DNA of 64,000 bases from Helianthus annuus. Lineage: Eukaryota > Streptophyta > Magnoliopsida > Asterales > Asteraceae. The position numbers and the translations under genes were made by a program. Within the stretch, counting starts at the first letter, position 1; each line of letters starts with the position of its first letter. The notes beneath the pieces are model-generated. The model did not search any database and had not been told where the DNA came from. It saw only the letters and a list, made by a program, of their open reading frames with translations. Location of the stretch: contig NC_035433.2 of NCBI RefSeq assembly GCF_002127325.2, positions 87,537,350 through 87,601,349 on the forward strand, read 5' to 3'. Below are positions 23,476-34,398 of the stretch, piece after piece.

Positions 23476-25150
23476 AAGTGCCCGGATAGTCCCTGTGGTT
23501 TGCCCAGATTTCACCTTTAGTCCCTACATTTTCAAAATTACAGCTATAGTCCCCAACTTTGGCAAATTCGTTCTCGGATAGTCCCTAGCTTGGATGGATA
23601 TTAGTTTTCTCAGTTAAGTAGGTGTGAAATGACTAAAATATCCTTGTATTGAAAAAAACTAATAAATAAAACATTTTAGGATTAAAAATTACATGTGGGG
23701 CCACCCTTTACTCACCTACCCACCCCCACCCTCTCTCCCCTTTTTATCTCCTTCTCCTTCTTGTCTGCACCAATAATCACCAAACCACCACAATCATCAT
23801 AAGTGCTTCCGTAGTGGGGCGCTTTCCCCGTTCATCGCGCCGCCAAAACGCCGACAACACGAAAACGTGGGGCGCTATCAAGGAGAAATGGGGGAGTGGC
23901 GCGAGATTTTTAGCGGCGTGATGGTGAAGGATTTTGAAAAATGGACCAATCACAAACAAGCAAGGTTTTTTTAATTAATTAATAAAATTGAAAATTAATA
24001 ATTAGGTAATGATGGGTAGGGGCTTTATGACTACGGGCTCTAGTGATATAATGCCCCATAAAGCCCCCGTGTGACGTGGCACGGCACGTGTCGCATAACG
24101 CCCCACAAAGGACTTTATGACTACGGATGGCCTAACACCTTAACACCACCAAACACCACCTGCACAAAACCGGACCACAACAGCACTACCACCCCCGTCA
24201 TCAGACCGCCACCACCAACCCCGTCGTCAGACCGCCATCACCACCTCACCCACCCGGAAAACGCCACCAACTTACCCGTTGCCGAAAAAACAAACCACCG
24301 CCGCTTCATCACCACAACCCACCTCACCCACCAACTCACCCCGTCGCCGGAAAAACGAAACACCAAACCACTACCCTTAACCCTAAAACCTAAATCAACA
24401 ACCCACACCTAGAAAAGAATCGAAAGGTGTAACAAAAACTAATTACCTGCAAGAATGAAGATTATGAGAGGAAATATAAAAAAGTGGTGCCTTTTAATTA
24501 TTTTCTCTTTGAAGTCTGCCTCGTCTTCAGTTTTCTTGAGTTCTTGAAGTTCAATTGAAAATGTCATTAGTCCCTTATTCAAATCTAGAATTCTTGCGGC
24601 AATTTAACAAATGAACGATGAAGTATAAGTCAAAAAAAATATGTAATAGGATTAGGAAATTTTGATGTGGTTTTTGTTTAAAATCTTATCTGGGATATTT
24701 GCAATTCACTCCATGGTGATCATGAAGATGGCCAACTGATTTTTCTTTCACGAATGATTCATTATTAGGTGGGGTGGTGGCGGTGGTTGTACGGACGACG
24801 GTGGAAAGTTGCGGCGGAGGAAGGGTGGAGACGGTGGGTGGAGGGTACAGTGGGGTTTGGTTGGGGAGAGGGTACAGTGGGGTAGGTTGTGGGCCCCACT
24901 TAAAATTTGACTTATTAGATTTTTATTTTTTTATTTATTAAATGGCTGAATAGTCCCTGTGGTTTGCCCTTTTTAAGTAAAGGGTATTTTTGTCATTTCA
25001 CATTTTTTTAACTGACAAAAGTAACTGATGTTAGGAACAGGGACTATCCGGGAACGAAAATTGAAAAGTTGAGGACTATAGCTGTAATTTTAGAAAGTTA
25101 GGGACTAAAGGTGAAAAAAGAACAAACCACAAGGACTTTCCGGGCATTTA
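23476..25150. mobile_element. 1.67-kb long-terminal-inverted-repeat element (GTCCCTGTGGTTT family)
   Basis: The left arm starts AAGTGCCCGGATAGTCCCTG and the right arm ends CTTTCCGGGCATTT. The complementary arms run about 190 bases, with blocks TTTAGTCCCTA, TATAGTCCCCAACTT and TTAGTTTTCTCAGTTAA. The interior holds a GC-rich insertion at about 23780-24130 (CGCATAACGCCCCA, GACTACGGATGGCC) and ACC-rich simple sequence at 24130-24410. No transposase is visible. Long arms suggest a Mutator-like or fold-back element. Confidence 0.7.
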
Positions 25151-25363
25151 ACTCCAATCTATACTATATAATAAAAGAAACCATTTTGAGGACACTTGTC
25201 ATCATATTAGGCCATGTTTTACAGATAAATATTATTTTAGTTTAATCTTTTCTAATTAATTATAGACAATCCTCCACTAAATATTATTTAGTATAATTTC
25301 TTTGGATAATTATTATTTAGTTTAATCTCTTTTTCATTTATAATATTATTTATTTAACTAATA

Positions 25364-25638
25364 GAGTAAACTATGATTTTGGCCCCTGTGGTTATATCAC
25401 TTTTACTCTTTTGGCCAAAATTTTTTTTTAACATGTGAGCCACCGTCTTTTTTTTTTCTAATTTTGTTGGCCCATAACGTCTTTTTTTAACACTTTTGGC
25501 CCCTAACATTTAAAGGATGGGTTAGTGTTACGGGGTTAGAAAAAAAAGATGTTGGGGGCTCAGATGTTAAAAAATTATTTTTTGGCCTAAAAAGGGTAAA
25601 AGTAATATAACCACAAGGGCCAAAATCTTAATTTAATC
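25364..25638. repeat. fold-back element nested in Helitron A
   Basis: Arms GATTTTGGCCCCTGTGGTTA and its complement (AACCACAAGGGCCAAAATC), plus an inner TTTTGGCC pair. It is absent at the matching point of copy B, so it inserted after the Helitron did. Confidence 0.75.
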
Positions 25639-25761
25639 TAACTAAAATTATTTATCATTTATACATTTACAAAGTTTTAAATAATGGGTTAAATTTATTG
25701 AGACTTCGTTAACAAATTTTGCTACAACAAAATAATCTATTTATATCAATCTAAATTTTTA

Positions 25762-26008
25762 TCTATACTATACTATATAATAAAACATTAATGTGTGACA
25801 CATGTCGTTCAGTGTAGGTATTTATTTTATGATTTTCTCGCCTCACTTCCAAACTTATCTTATATTAAATAAATAAATAAATGAATAATGAGCTAATATT
25901 AAATTTTATCTTACTTTAAATTTCGAATACCATTCTTCTATTTTTCTAATAAAATATTATCCAAAATTGTAAATTGTTAATTTAAAACATTTTAAATAAA
26001 ACAAATTA
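25762..26008 (+). mobile_element. second Helitron 5' end nested in Helitron A
   Basis: A|TCTATACTATACTATATAAT followed by AAAACATTAATGTGTGACAC. Helitron copy B lacks this stretch, and the shared sequence resumes at TTTATCACGAAAACC, about 26009. The inserted piece therefore seems to have lost its own 3' end, or the copy is chimeric. Confidence 0.45.
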
Positions 26009-26099
26009 TTTATCACGAAAACCAAATTTTTGTATTAATATATTAAATATTTTTATTTTCACTATACAAAATTACATTTACTAACTTTTTTATTATTTG

Positions 26100-26427
26100 G
26101 TATATAAATTTACATTTATTTAACTCGTGTAATAAATGATGTTTTTTAAAGATGTATCATTTTATTATTTGGTAAACAATATTACATTTATTCAACCCGT
26201 GTAATACATGTGGTTTTAAAGATATAATTTTTTTATTTGGTATATAAAATTACATTAATTCAACCCGTACAATATGGTTCTTATATATATAACTTTTTAT
26301 TATTTAATATATAAAATTATATTTATTCAACCCATGCAATAAAAGAAGTTTTTAAAGATATAATGTTTTATTATTTTGTATATAAATTTATTACTCAACC
26401 CGTGTAATACACGAGGTTATAATCTAG
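26100..26427 (+). repeat. five-unit tandem array of the Helitron terminal hairpin
   Basis: Units of 67-73 bases, each with TTACATTTATTCAACCCGTG followed by a degenerate complement, at about 26122, 26195, 26263, 26330 and 26398. Only the last unit is followed by CTAG. Confidence 0.75.
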
Positions 26428-26940
26428 TCTATACATATAATAAAGTAAACCATTTGAAGGACACATGGCGCTTTCTGGAGTGCTCTCAATTGTTTTTTCC
26501 CGCTTAAATAAATGGATAAACAAAAAATTAGAGATAAAGAATGACTCCTATATATCCTTTTAATCACATAAATTATATCTTTTTATCTTTTATTCTTTTG
26601 TTTTTTATATTCATTTATCTTGATTTAGGTGTTAATCCATTAAAAACAAAAAAAAATAGAGATAAGGAATGACTTCTATATATTCTTTTAATCACATAAA
26701 TTATATCTTTTTATCTTTTATTCTTTTGTTTTTTATATTCATTTATCTTGATTTAAGTATTAATCCATTAAAATTAAATAATTGTTTATGGAAATTATAT
26801 ATTATGAGAGAGACGAAGAAAATCCTTTTAGTAATGGTGGATAAATATAATTATGAAAATTCTGATAATAAAAAGACTCACGTTATATTAGATTATTATT
26901 TAAGATATATATACTACTACATAATTTATTTAGAAATATA
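26428..26940 (+). mobile_element. third Helitron 5' end and tandem duplication, truncated
   Basis: TCTATACATATAATAAAGTA starts directly after CTAG of copy A, followed by ACCATTTGAAGGACACATGG, so the two Helitrons abut head to tail. A 128-bp unit is duplicated in tandem at about 26518-26773 (GAGATAAAGAATGACT.. and GAGATAAGGAATGACT..). The AT-rich frame across the second unit is simple-sequence, not a gene. No 3' end in this orientation is visible before the minus-strand Helitron begins. Confidence 0.5.
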
Positions 26941-27770
26941 CTAGGTTAGAACCTCGTGTATTACACGGGTTGAATAAATGTAATTTATATATTAAATAAT
27001 AGAAAGTTATATATTTATGAACTCCGTATATTGTACGGGTTAAATAAATGCAATTTTATATATCAAATAAAAAAATTATAACTTTAAAAACCATGTGTAT
27101 TACATATTACACAGATTAAATAAATGTAATTTTGTATACTAAATACTAAAAATGTCGTATCTTTAAAAAAAAAAACTCGTGTGTATTCAGGTTGAATAAA
27201 CCTACCAAATAATAAAAAAAAAATTATATCCTTAAAAACGTGTATGTTACACATGTTAAATAGATCTAAAAAGAGTTATATCTTTAAAAACCATGGGTAT
27301 TGCACATATTAAGTAAATGTAATTTTGTATATTAAATACTAAAAACCTCGTATCTTTAAAAAAACTCGTGTATCCTTAAAAATCTATCAAATAATTAAAA
27401 AAATGTATCCTTAAAAACATCGTGTATTACACGTGTTGAATAAATGTAATTTTGTATACTAAATAATAAAAAAAGTTATATTTTTAAAAACCCTAGGCTT
27501 TACACGAGTCGAATAAATATAATTTTGTACACCAAATAATAAAAAAAGTTATAGTTTTTATAAATTAGGATAACATTTAATGTTAATTTATTAATTATAT
27601 ATTTAATATAAGATAAGTAGGAAAGAGAGGTATTTGTTTTGAAAATTTATTAAATTAACAATTTAAATTTGAGGATAATATTTTATTAAAGTATTATAAG
27701 ATTTAATATTAATTTATTATATTTATTTATTTAGTTAATATAAGATAAATATAAATTTGAGGATCTTCAA
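26941..27770 (-). mobile_element. minus-strand Helitron 3' end with hairpin array
   Basis: On the minus strand it ends AACCCGTGTAATACACGAGG then TTCTAACCTAG|T at 26941. Running rightwards, about nine degenerate copies of the hairpin unit occur from 26953 to about 27510 (e.g. CTCCGTATATTGTACGGGTT, TCGTGTATTACACGTGTTG). The 5' TC end was not found and the right border is approximate. Confidence 0.55.
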
Positions 27771-29273
27771 TATGGGGGTTAGTTTTCTCAGTTAAGTGGA
27801 TGAGTACATTTTTTCGAACTAATATATTAAGACCACTATCATTTAAATAAACCTTGGGTTGTTAAATGTATGTTCACATGACTGTTAAAACTCGTGAGAA
27901 AGTCGACGATACAGTTTGTCTTCTAATCGATGGTTCAAATGCTTTCATATTTATAAACTTGACAAACATCATAAGATTTGATCATACATGACACAAAATT
28001 TTGTTTGGATATCAGAAAAGCGTCTTAAAAATATCGTTTTATAATTGTTAAACCTTCATTATCAACTATTTGATTTTTTATTTACTTAACCCGTGTAATA
28101 CACGGGGTTACATAATGTAGGATGTCATTGCAATTAACTTTTTTTTTTATTTTTTTAACGGCAAACGATTCTATGATTTGATGTCTCCCTTTATAAGTAA
28201 ATACGGCATTACTTCTTTGAGTGTGCCCTATAAAGATTGTTAGTTCTAACCGCTTTCTTGCAATTGTTTGATTGGGTGGTGATGTTGTAGCGGGAATGCG
28301 ATAAAGTCGTTTGGCGATCTAAAGCGAAGCATTAGTTCGAGGCCTTTTTAAAAAAGTTTAGATTCTTACTTTCTAATTATATTTAACGTGATGGGAGTTA
28401 TATAGTACCTAATCAATTTATAAGCCAGGTGTTTGTTTCTTTTTGAAACAAAGTTGATTATCTAAGACAAAACCAAAAGGCTTATATGCTAGCGGTATCA
28501 ACTAGTATAGTAAAGATGTTCATTCCCAAGTGGTTGATGGTTCTAGTCATTGGATATCGATGTGGAGTTAGGGTGTCCGGAGTGGGGGCGGCAAACCCAC
28601 CCGGCACCGATTGGCAATCATTCGGCAACCAATGCCAACCTTTTTGCCGCCTGTGTGTTTAACGAAATGGGGTTAAGATCGGTGATGGGATACCGATGCG
28701 GCGAAGGGAGGAAAGGGGAGAGAGGGGGTGTGTGGGGTGGGGTCCATTCCAATCTCAACCAATCACACATTTTTTCTTTTTTTTTTAAAGTTTACCACTT
28801 CACCAAATGTCTAAACCATTGCCGACACTTTTCCCCAAAGTTTAAACACTTTTCACTGATTGACGTGACGCACTCTGATTGGTTGAACCAAACCTCGAAA
28901 AACCTCCAGGGATACATCCGTAATTTCACATAAAGCAAAGTCCTCAAAAAATAATACCACCAACACCACCATCACAACCTCAAAACATAGCAACCGTCCA
29001 TCTCGATGACTCACCATCCAATCCAACGGCCACGATTCAATCCAAAAACACTACCTTTTCATCACAGATCTCACTCCCATCTCCCCTTCCTTCCCTCTCA
29101 TAAACTCTGCAACTTTCACCACCGCAATCCGCCTCCGTACACATCATCGCTTCAATCCACACGTCATCACTTCAATCCGTTACGTGATTTCACGAGTTCT
29201 ATAATTCTATGTGTTCGCTGTGAAAGTGTGAAACCCTAGGTACTGTGAGTTGTGAGGTTTAATAATAATTTTG
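27771..29273. other. intergenic and upstream region of the NTF2-RRM gene
   Basis: A + strand hairpin CCCGTGTAATACACGGGG at about 28089-28106 followed by TTACATAATGTAG looks like a decayed Helitron 3' end. From 28550 to 28930 there is GC-richer sequence (GGGGGCGGCAAACCCACCCG, TTGACGTGACGCACTCTGAT) that I take as part of a MITE, not a gene. The last ~250 bases are C- and T-rich and probably contain the 5' UTR of the downstream gene. Confidence 0.4.
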
Positions 29274-32200
29274 ATGGCGAATTCGTACGCTTCTTCTCCG
29301 GTTACTGCATCGCAGGTATTGATTAGGTTTTGCAGAGTGTTGAATTGAGAATTGATGAAGTTATGGTGTGTTTATTGTTTGATAGTGATTGTGATTCGTT
29401 GATTGTTTGTTGATTTGTGTTTAGGTCGGTTCGTACTTTGTTCAGCAGTATTATCAGGTGCTTCAGCAACAGCCGGAGTTTGTGCATCAGTTCTATGCTG
29501 ATTCCAGTACTGTTGTGAGAGTTGATGGAGAATCTACTGAGACTGCATCTGCTATATTCGTAAATCTTTTTTTATTTATTTATATTTTTTTTGTTTCAGT
29601 TTGTTATTCTTTGATTTGAAGCTTGAATTGAATTAATGTTGAATTAGATTTTTTTTACTCTATAATCAACAGTCATATATCAGGTTTAAGTTCTAGTGTT
29701 TGAGAAAAAAACTTAAAATTGCTTTTAGATAGGATTTGAAAATTGATTTTAGATAGAATTTGGTAATTTAGGTGTGATTGTTCAAGTGGTAATAATCTCT
29801 TTATGCACATCCGAACATTCTCTTAATTTTGTTTTTATTATGCTGGGTGCTGAGTGCAAATTGATGTGATTTGATTGTTGGGATATATATTAGAGCTTTC
29901 GATTGTTACAGACATGATGAATTTAATATAATTTTGCTTATTAGATCTATGCAGTTAGTATCGGTGTTATATCGGTTATATCGGTCCCCTAGTAAAATAT
30001 CAGTGTCAAATATCAGTACCCATATTATCGGCGATATTGACCCATATTTGACCGATATATCACCGATATTTGACTGATATAACCGATATATTACTGAATT
30101 ATTGGTGTGAAATTGCTATGTATAAATTCTGCATTATATTAAATTTACCGATATCTCACCGAGATAACCTATATCTCAAATATCGGTCCTTGACCGATAT
30201 CCGAAATTTTACCGCATCAACTGCATAGTATTACTTTATTAGAAGCCTTGTTATCTTTTTTTTTAATTGTAGTTGTACATGCATGTTTGTGTTGTTATTC
30301 TTTTTTTGTTTTGTTTTATGCACCTGGAGTATAGACTGTGGTAATGGTTTTTTTTGCGGTTGAGAGGATATATTCTTTTCTGATTATACTTGTACGAAGA
30401 GGATGTTTGGGTGCGTTTTGAAGTCACAATTGTTACGTTTGTTTTACTGAAATCTTGATTTTTTTAGAGTAGAAAGTATCAATTTTGAAGAAACAAGCCA
30501 AAGGTTGCTATAAGAAAACTGATATTTTATGATAAATGTAAAATTACTTGACTGTCACTTTGATGTCACAATAATCACTGTAAAAGCTCACATTCAAACT
30601 TTACTTCATGATATGGACACTTATCTATATGAAATATATCATCAACTAGGCATGCCTGAATCCTAATTATACGTAAGTGAATCCATCATGTATTTTTGGT
30701 TTTTACTGCATGTGGGATACGCAAAAAAGGTTTTGCTTTTAAAGTTGATTTTAATTTTTATCTTAATCGTAAGCATTGTAATATTATACTATTTTCTTGC
30801 AGCAAATCCATACACTTATTCAATCACTACATTTTAGTGCAATCGAGATCAAGACAATAAATTCTCTTGAATCATGGAACCAAGGCATCGTTGTGGTGGT
30901 TTCTGGTTCTGTGAGATCGAAACTCTTCAATGGCTGGAGGAAGTTTGTTCAGACGTTTTTCCTTGCACCACAAGAAAAAGGTTACTTTGTGATGAATGAC
31001 GTCTTTCACTTTGTAAGTGATGAGGTTACACATCATCATCCAGCACCTGTGGCCCCCGAGACCAAAGTTGATTCTCAACCCATTAGTTCTACTCCCTCTG
31101 AGTTACTAGGTACTTACTTTTTTCTTATTTTACGTTGCGTCCGTTCATATATTATTTTAAGTTACATAGGGTTATCCAAAGTGTTAAGTTTTCATGTTTC
31201 ACATAAGTTAAAAACTTTATGAAGGTTTTTGTACAGCTGGGAAATGGGCCGGTCAGATATGTACGGGTTACTTGTTAAATCATTAAAGTAGTAAATCTGA
31301 TTACAGATTTACAGTTACATAGAACTATACTACTAGGGGTGTTCACGGTCCGGTTTTGATGGTTATTAGATCAAATCGTGAGCCAAATTAACAAAAACCA
31401 AAACTTAATTGTTGAAAATTAAAATTTAAAACCAAACCAAACCAAACCAAACCAAACCAAAGGAATACAAAAATGCATAAAATACGATAACAATTAACAG
31501 TGACGAAGCTATAACGTTCCAATAGTTAAAATTTAAAAGACTGACTTGTGTATTATATTGTTAAGCAAAGCCTAAGCGTTTGTATAGCTCAACTTAAAAT
31601 ATATAAGGACTTAAATAAATTATAAGAAGTTACATAGCTTTTGATTTTCCCAAAATCCTACGGTCCAGTCCGGTTTTTCTAGATCGGTTTCGAGTGTAAA
31701 CTGAACGGCTAAGTATTGTTTGAAAGTTTTTAAACAACCATTTTTTAATCGACCTTAAAACCAATCAATGAGCGATTTGGGTGTTGTCGCGGTTTTACGC
31801 TAACCGACCCATGAGCGCCCCTAAATACCACTAAAACAATAATCTAGAGGTTATGAGCTCCTGAATATGCTGTGAGCTACTGTGACCTGTTTGACTGGCT
31901 TCATTATAAGATAGCTTATAAAAACTTACCCATTTGACTATTTGACCCATTGGGGATGAAATGTAAACCCAACCCAAACAAATTTTAGGTAAATGGGTTG
32001 AAATTACCACCTTTTTGGGGTACATGAAAACAAAGTGTTGTTCTGGACACAGGCTTTGCATCTATTTAGATCGATTTGACACTTTCCTTTGCAATTGGAT
32101 GAAAGTGTAAATAAAGGTGTTTTTTTTTTTTTTTTACAATAAACTAGCATGTTAATGTAAGATGTTTTAATTGCAGCCGGTGAAGATACATTAGAGGTTG

Positions 32201-34398
32201 AAACAAGGGAAAACTTCAATATGATAAATATTGAAGGAAACAATGAAGAGGATTACTACAATTCCCACGAACCACAACATCTGCAACAAGAGGATTACGA
32301 AAGTGAATCCTATGAAGAACAGCCACCACTGGAAGAACATGTCCAACATTCAGTGGATTATGTACAACAAGAACAACCTATACATCATCAAAACACAGTT
32401 GATGAGTATGTTCAAGAGCCCGTGCATCACAACACTGTAGAATATGCTCAAGAACCAGTTTCTGTTGTGGAAGAGCCTGTTGCAGAGCCTGTGAAATTCA
32501 CATATGCTTCTATCGTACGTATTTTTATTTAGATTAAATTACTATTTCGGCCCCTTGAGGTTGTATTTTGTAACGATTTTGGCCCCTAAAACCAACGATG
32601 TTACTTTTCTCTGTAAAGTGTAAGGGTATTATAGTACTTTTACACCTCAGGGGTTATTTATGTAAATTAAAAAGTTTTTTTTTTTAATATTTAAGGGGTT
32701 ATTTATGTAATTACTTAAATTAACAAAAACCAAACCACACTGTAAATTGATATTTTTATTTGTATATATTAAAGAAATGTTTTTGTTATTTTTATTTTTA
32801 AACTTTTTATTGTTATTTTGTTACTTTTACGATTATTATTTAATAAAACTTGTTTTGAATATACATATACTCTTACACTTAACAGAAAAAAGTAACGGAG
32901 TTAGTGTTAGGGGCTAAAACAATTACAAAAAACGAAACCTCTGGGGCCAAAATAGTAATTAACTCTTTTTTTTTTATCATTTACTATTTATATGATTGGG
33001 TGCTAATGGGTAATTTGTCCAGAATTACTTGTAAACACTAACGTGGCTGATTGGTTTTATAACGGTTTTCAAAAGATAAATGGTTTTGGTAACAAATTTA
33101 AACTTCAGTAACCAAAATGAAGTGAAGTTGAGTTGTTCTTTGCTATTATTTCGCCAGATCGTGCTTATATTGCTTTGTAAATCCTCACTTAAACGTAAAA
33201 CAATAGCTTTATGTGTCATATCTTGCTAGAGTTACAATTTTTTCACTTGTGTTTTTTAAAATTAATTTCTGTTACATTTATAGTATTATTAACATTCTCT
33301 TATTTTAAACGAATTATAAAAGTTGAGATCGAAAGGGAAGTCTTCGCCATCAGTTCCAGCTCAGCCACCGGTTAATAAGAGCGTGACACCTGTCTCGGAC
33401 TGGAGTCAGACTCCTGAACCCGTTGCTCAGCCGCCACCTGTTTCTTACGTGCCTGAATCTACTACTCAGGTGCCACAGGAATCTTACACCAATGAAGAAG
33501 GTGAACAAATAACCTTTATATTTTGTATTTTTTTGTGTTTCATTTGGAGCAAAATGATTACATATCAAACCACGTAAAAGTAGGAATCTTTGATTTTAAT
33601 CATCTGTTGTGTATTGTTTTTACAATTTTAGGTGATTCAAAGTCTGTTTATGTGAGAAACTTGCCTACTACTGTTACTACTCTTGAAATTTTCCAAGAGT
33701 TCAAGAATTTTGGTAAAATCAAGCAGGATGGTGTATTCTTGAAGAATCGTAAGGTTGTCGTCTTCTATTTTAGTTTTTTTTTTTTTTTCAGTATTATTTC
33801 TCTGCGTATGACTTAACTTTTGAACTTTGAATTACTTGTAGGATGTTGGTGTTTGTTTTGCCTTCGTTGAATTTGAGGACTTGGAGGGTGTTCAAAAGGC
33901 AATCGAGGTTTGTTAACAATTTTCCTACTTATGAATGGCTGATTTGCGTTATATTATATCGATAATGGGTCAAACCCGTAAAATAAAAAAAGTTATCAGT
34001 TTTGAAGTTGTAGTTAATCTCGGGTCAAAGTCGGTCAATGGTTCCTGCTTCAGTTAATTCTGCAAACAATTTTCAACTTCTTTTTTAAAGTTCTCGGTTT
34101 TTGTTTTTAGGCATCTCCCATTCAATTAGCGGGACGACAAGTCTACATTGAAGAAAGGCGAGCAAACAGCAGTGGCGCTAGTCGTGGAGGAAGTATGTCT
34201 CATTCTGTTTTATTTACTCAAGTTGCTTTATGTTTTTGCGATTTGAATAATCATATACGGGTCCATATGAGTGTTGTTGACGTATTTTTTGTTATTTGAG
34301 TAGGAGGAAGAGGCAGTGCCGGCGGAAGAGGACGCGGTGATGCGTCAAGAGGACGTTATGGTGGCGGCTCTTACGCAAGAGGCAACGGTTTTCGTTAG
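29274..34398 (+). CDS. NTF2-domain RNA-binding protein, plant G3BP family
   Basis: Nine GT-AG exons: 29274-29315, 29425-29559, 30803-31109, 32177-32514, 33323-33500, 33632-33753, 33842-33907, 34111-34192, 34304-34398. They join in one frame to 454 residues. Residues about 14-127 are an NTF2-like domain (VGSYFVQQYYQVL, FVHQFYADSS, FVQTFFLAPQEKGYFVMNDV). Residues about 165-330 are acidic and rich in Q, E, H and P, without order. Residues about 337-415 are an RRM with RNP2-like SVYVRNLP and RNP1-like CFAFVEFE. The tail is RGG-rich (RRGRGSAGGRGRG) and ends GNGFR. This is the G3BP/Rasputin layout: in plants such proteins bind RNA and join stress granules in the cytoplasm. The exon-5 acceptor is weak (ATAAAAG), but the frame needs it. 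Introns 2 and 3 hold MITEs and intron 4 a fold-back element. Confidence 0.92.
29947..30228. mobile_element. 282-bp MITE rich in ATATCGG, in intron 2 of the NTF2-RRM gene
   Basis: Ends CTATGCAGTT and AACTGCATAG are exact complements. The interior is dense in TATCGGT/ACCGATA, so the whole folds back. A related but degenerate copy sits in the PSB28 intron at about 49629-49772. Confidence 0.7.
31334..31823. mobile_element. 490-bp hAT-type MITE in intron 3 of the NTF2-RRM gene
   Basis: Starts TAGGGGTGTTCACGGTC and ends CATGAGCGCCCCTA. The flanks TATACTAC and AATACCAC match at 6 of 8 positions, a decayed 8-bp target duplication as expected for hAT. An inner AACCA run is (AACCA)n simple sequence at about 31436-31458. 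Confidence 0.65.
32532..32965. repeat. fold-back element (GGCCCC family) in intron 4 of the NTF2-RRM gene
   Basis: The left arm starts AATTACTATTTCGGCCCCTT and the right arm ends GGGGCCAAAATAGTAATT. An inner pair TTATTTATGTAATT is repeated. It is the same class as 25364-25638 and 51374-51672. Confidence 0.7.

Larger units (their letters stand above)
25158..26427 (+). mobile_element. non-autonomous Helitron, copy A, with two internal insertions
   Basis: Starts A|TCTATACTATATAATAAAAG and ends with a terminal hairpin (CCCGTGTAATACACGAGG) then TTATAATCTAG|T. It aligns with the inverted copy at 44727-45720 over most of its length (GAAACCATTTTGAGGACAC, TTATTGAGACTTCGTTAAC, TTTATCACGAAAACC). That comparison shows copy A is interrupted by a fold-back element (25364-25638) and by a second Helitron start at 25762. 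Its last 330 bases are a five-unit tandem array of the terminal hairpin. No Rep/helicase coding. Confidence 0.78.

Noticed and set aside
24071..24412. 113-residue frame rich in T, P, H and N
   Set aside because: It is ACC/CCA simple sequence inside an inverted-repeat element and begins within a GC-rich MITE-like block. No domain or splice context.
25762..26427. A complete second Helitron sharing copy A's 3' end
   Set aside because: Comparison with copy B shows the sequence from about 26009 to 26427 belongs to copy A; the piece starting at 25762 has no 3' end of its own that I can find.
26669..26944. 91-residue AT-rich frame
   Set aside because: It crosses a 128-bp tandem duplication next to Helitron ends; composition is I/Y/L/N simple sequence. 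Not a gene.
28550..28933. 127-residue frame (MDIDVELGCPEWG...)
   Set aside because: It lies in GC-rich MITE-like sequence upstream of the NTF2-RRM gene and has no recognisable domain; such frames are common in these repeats.
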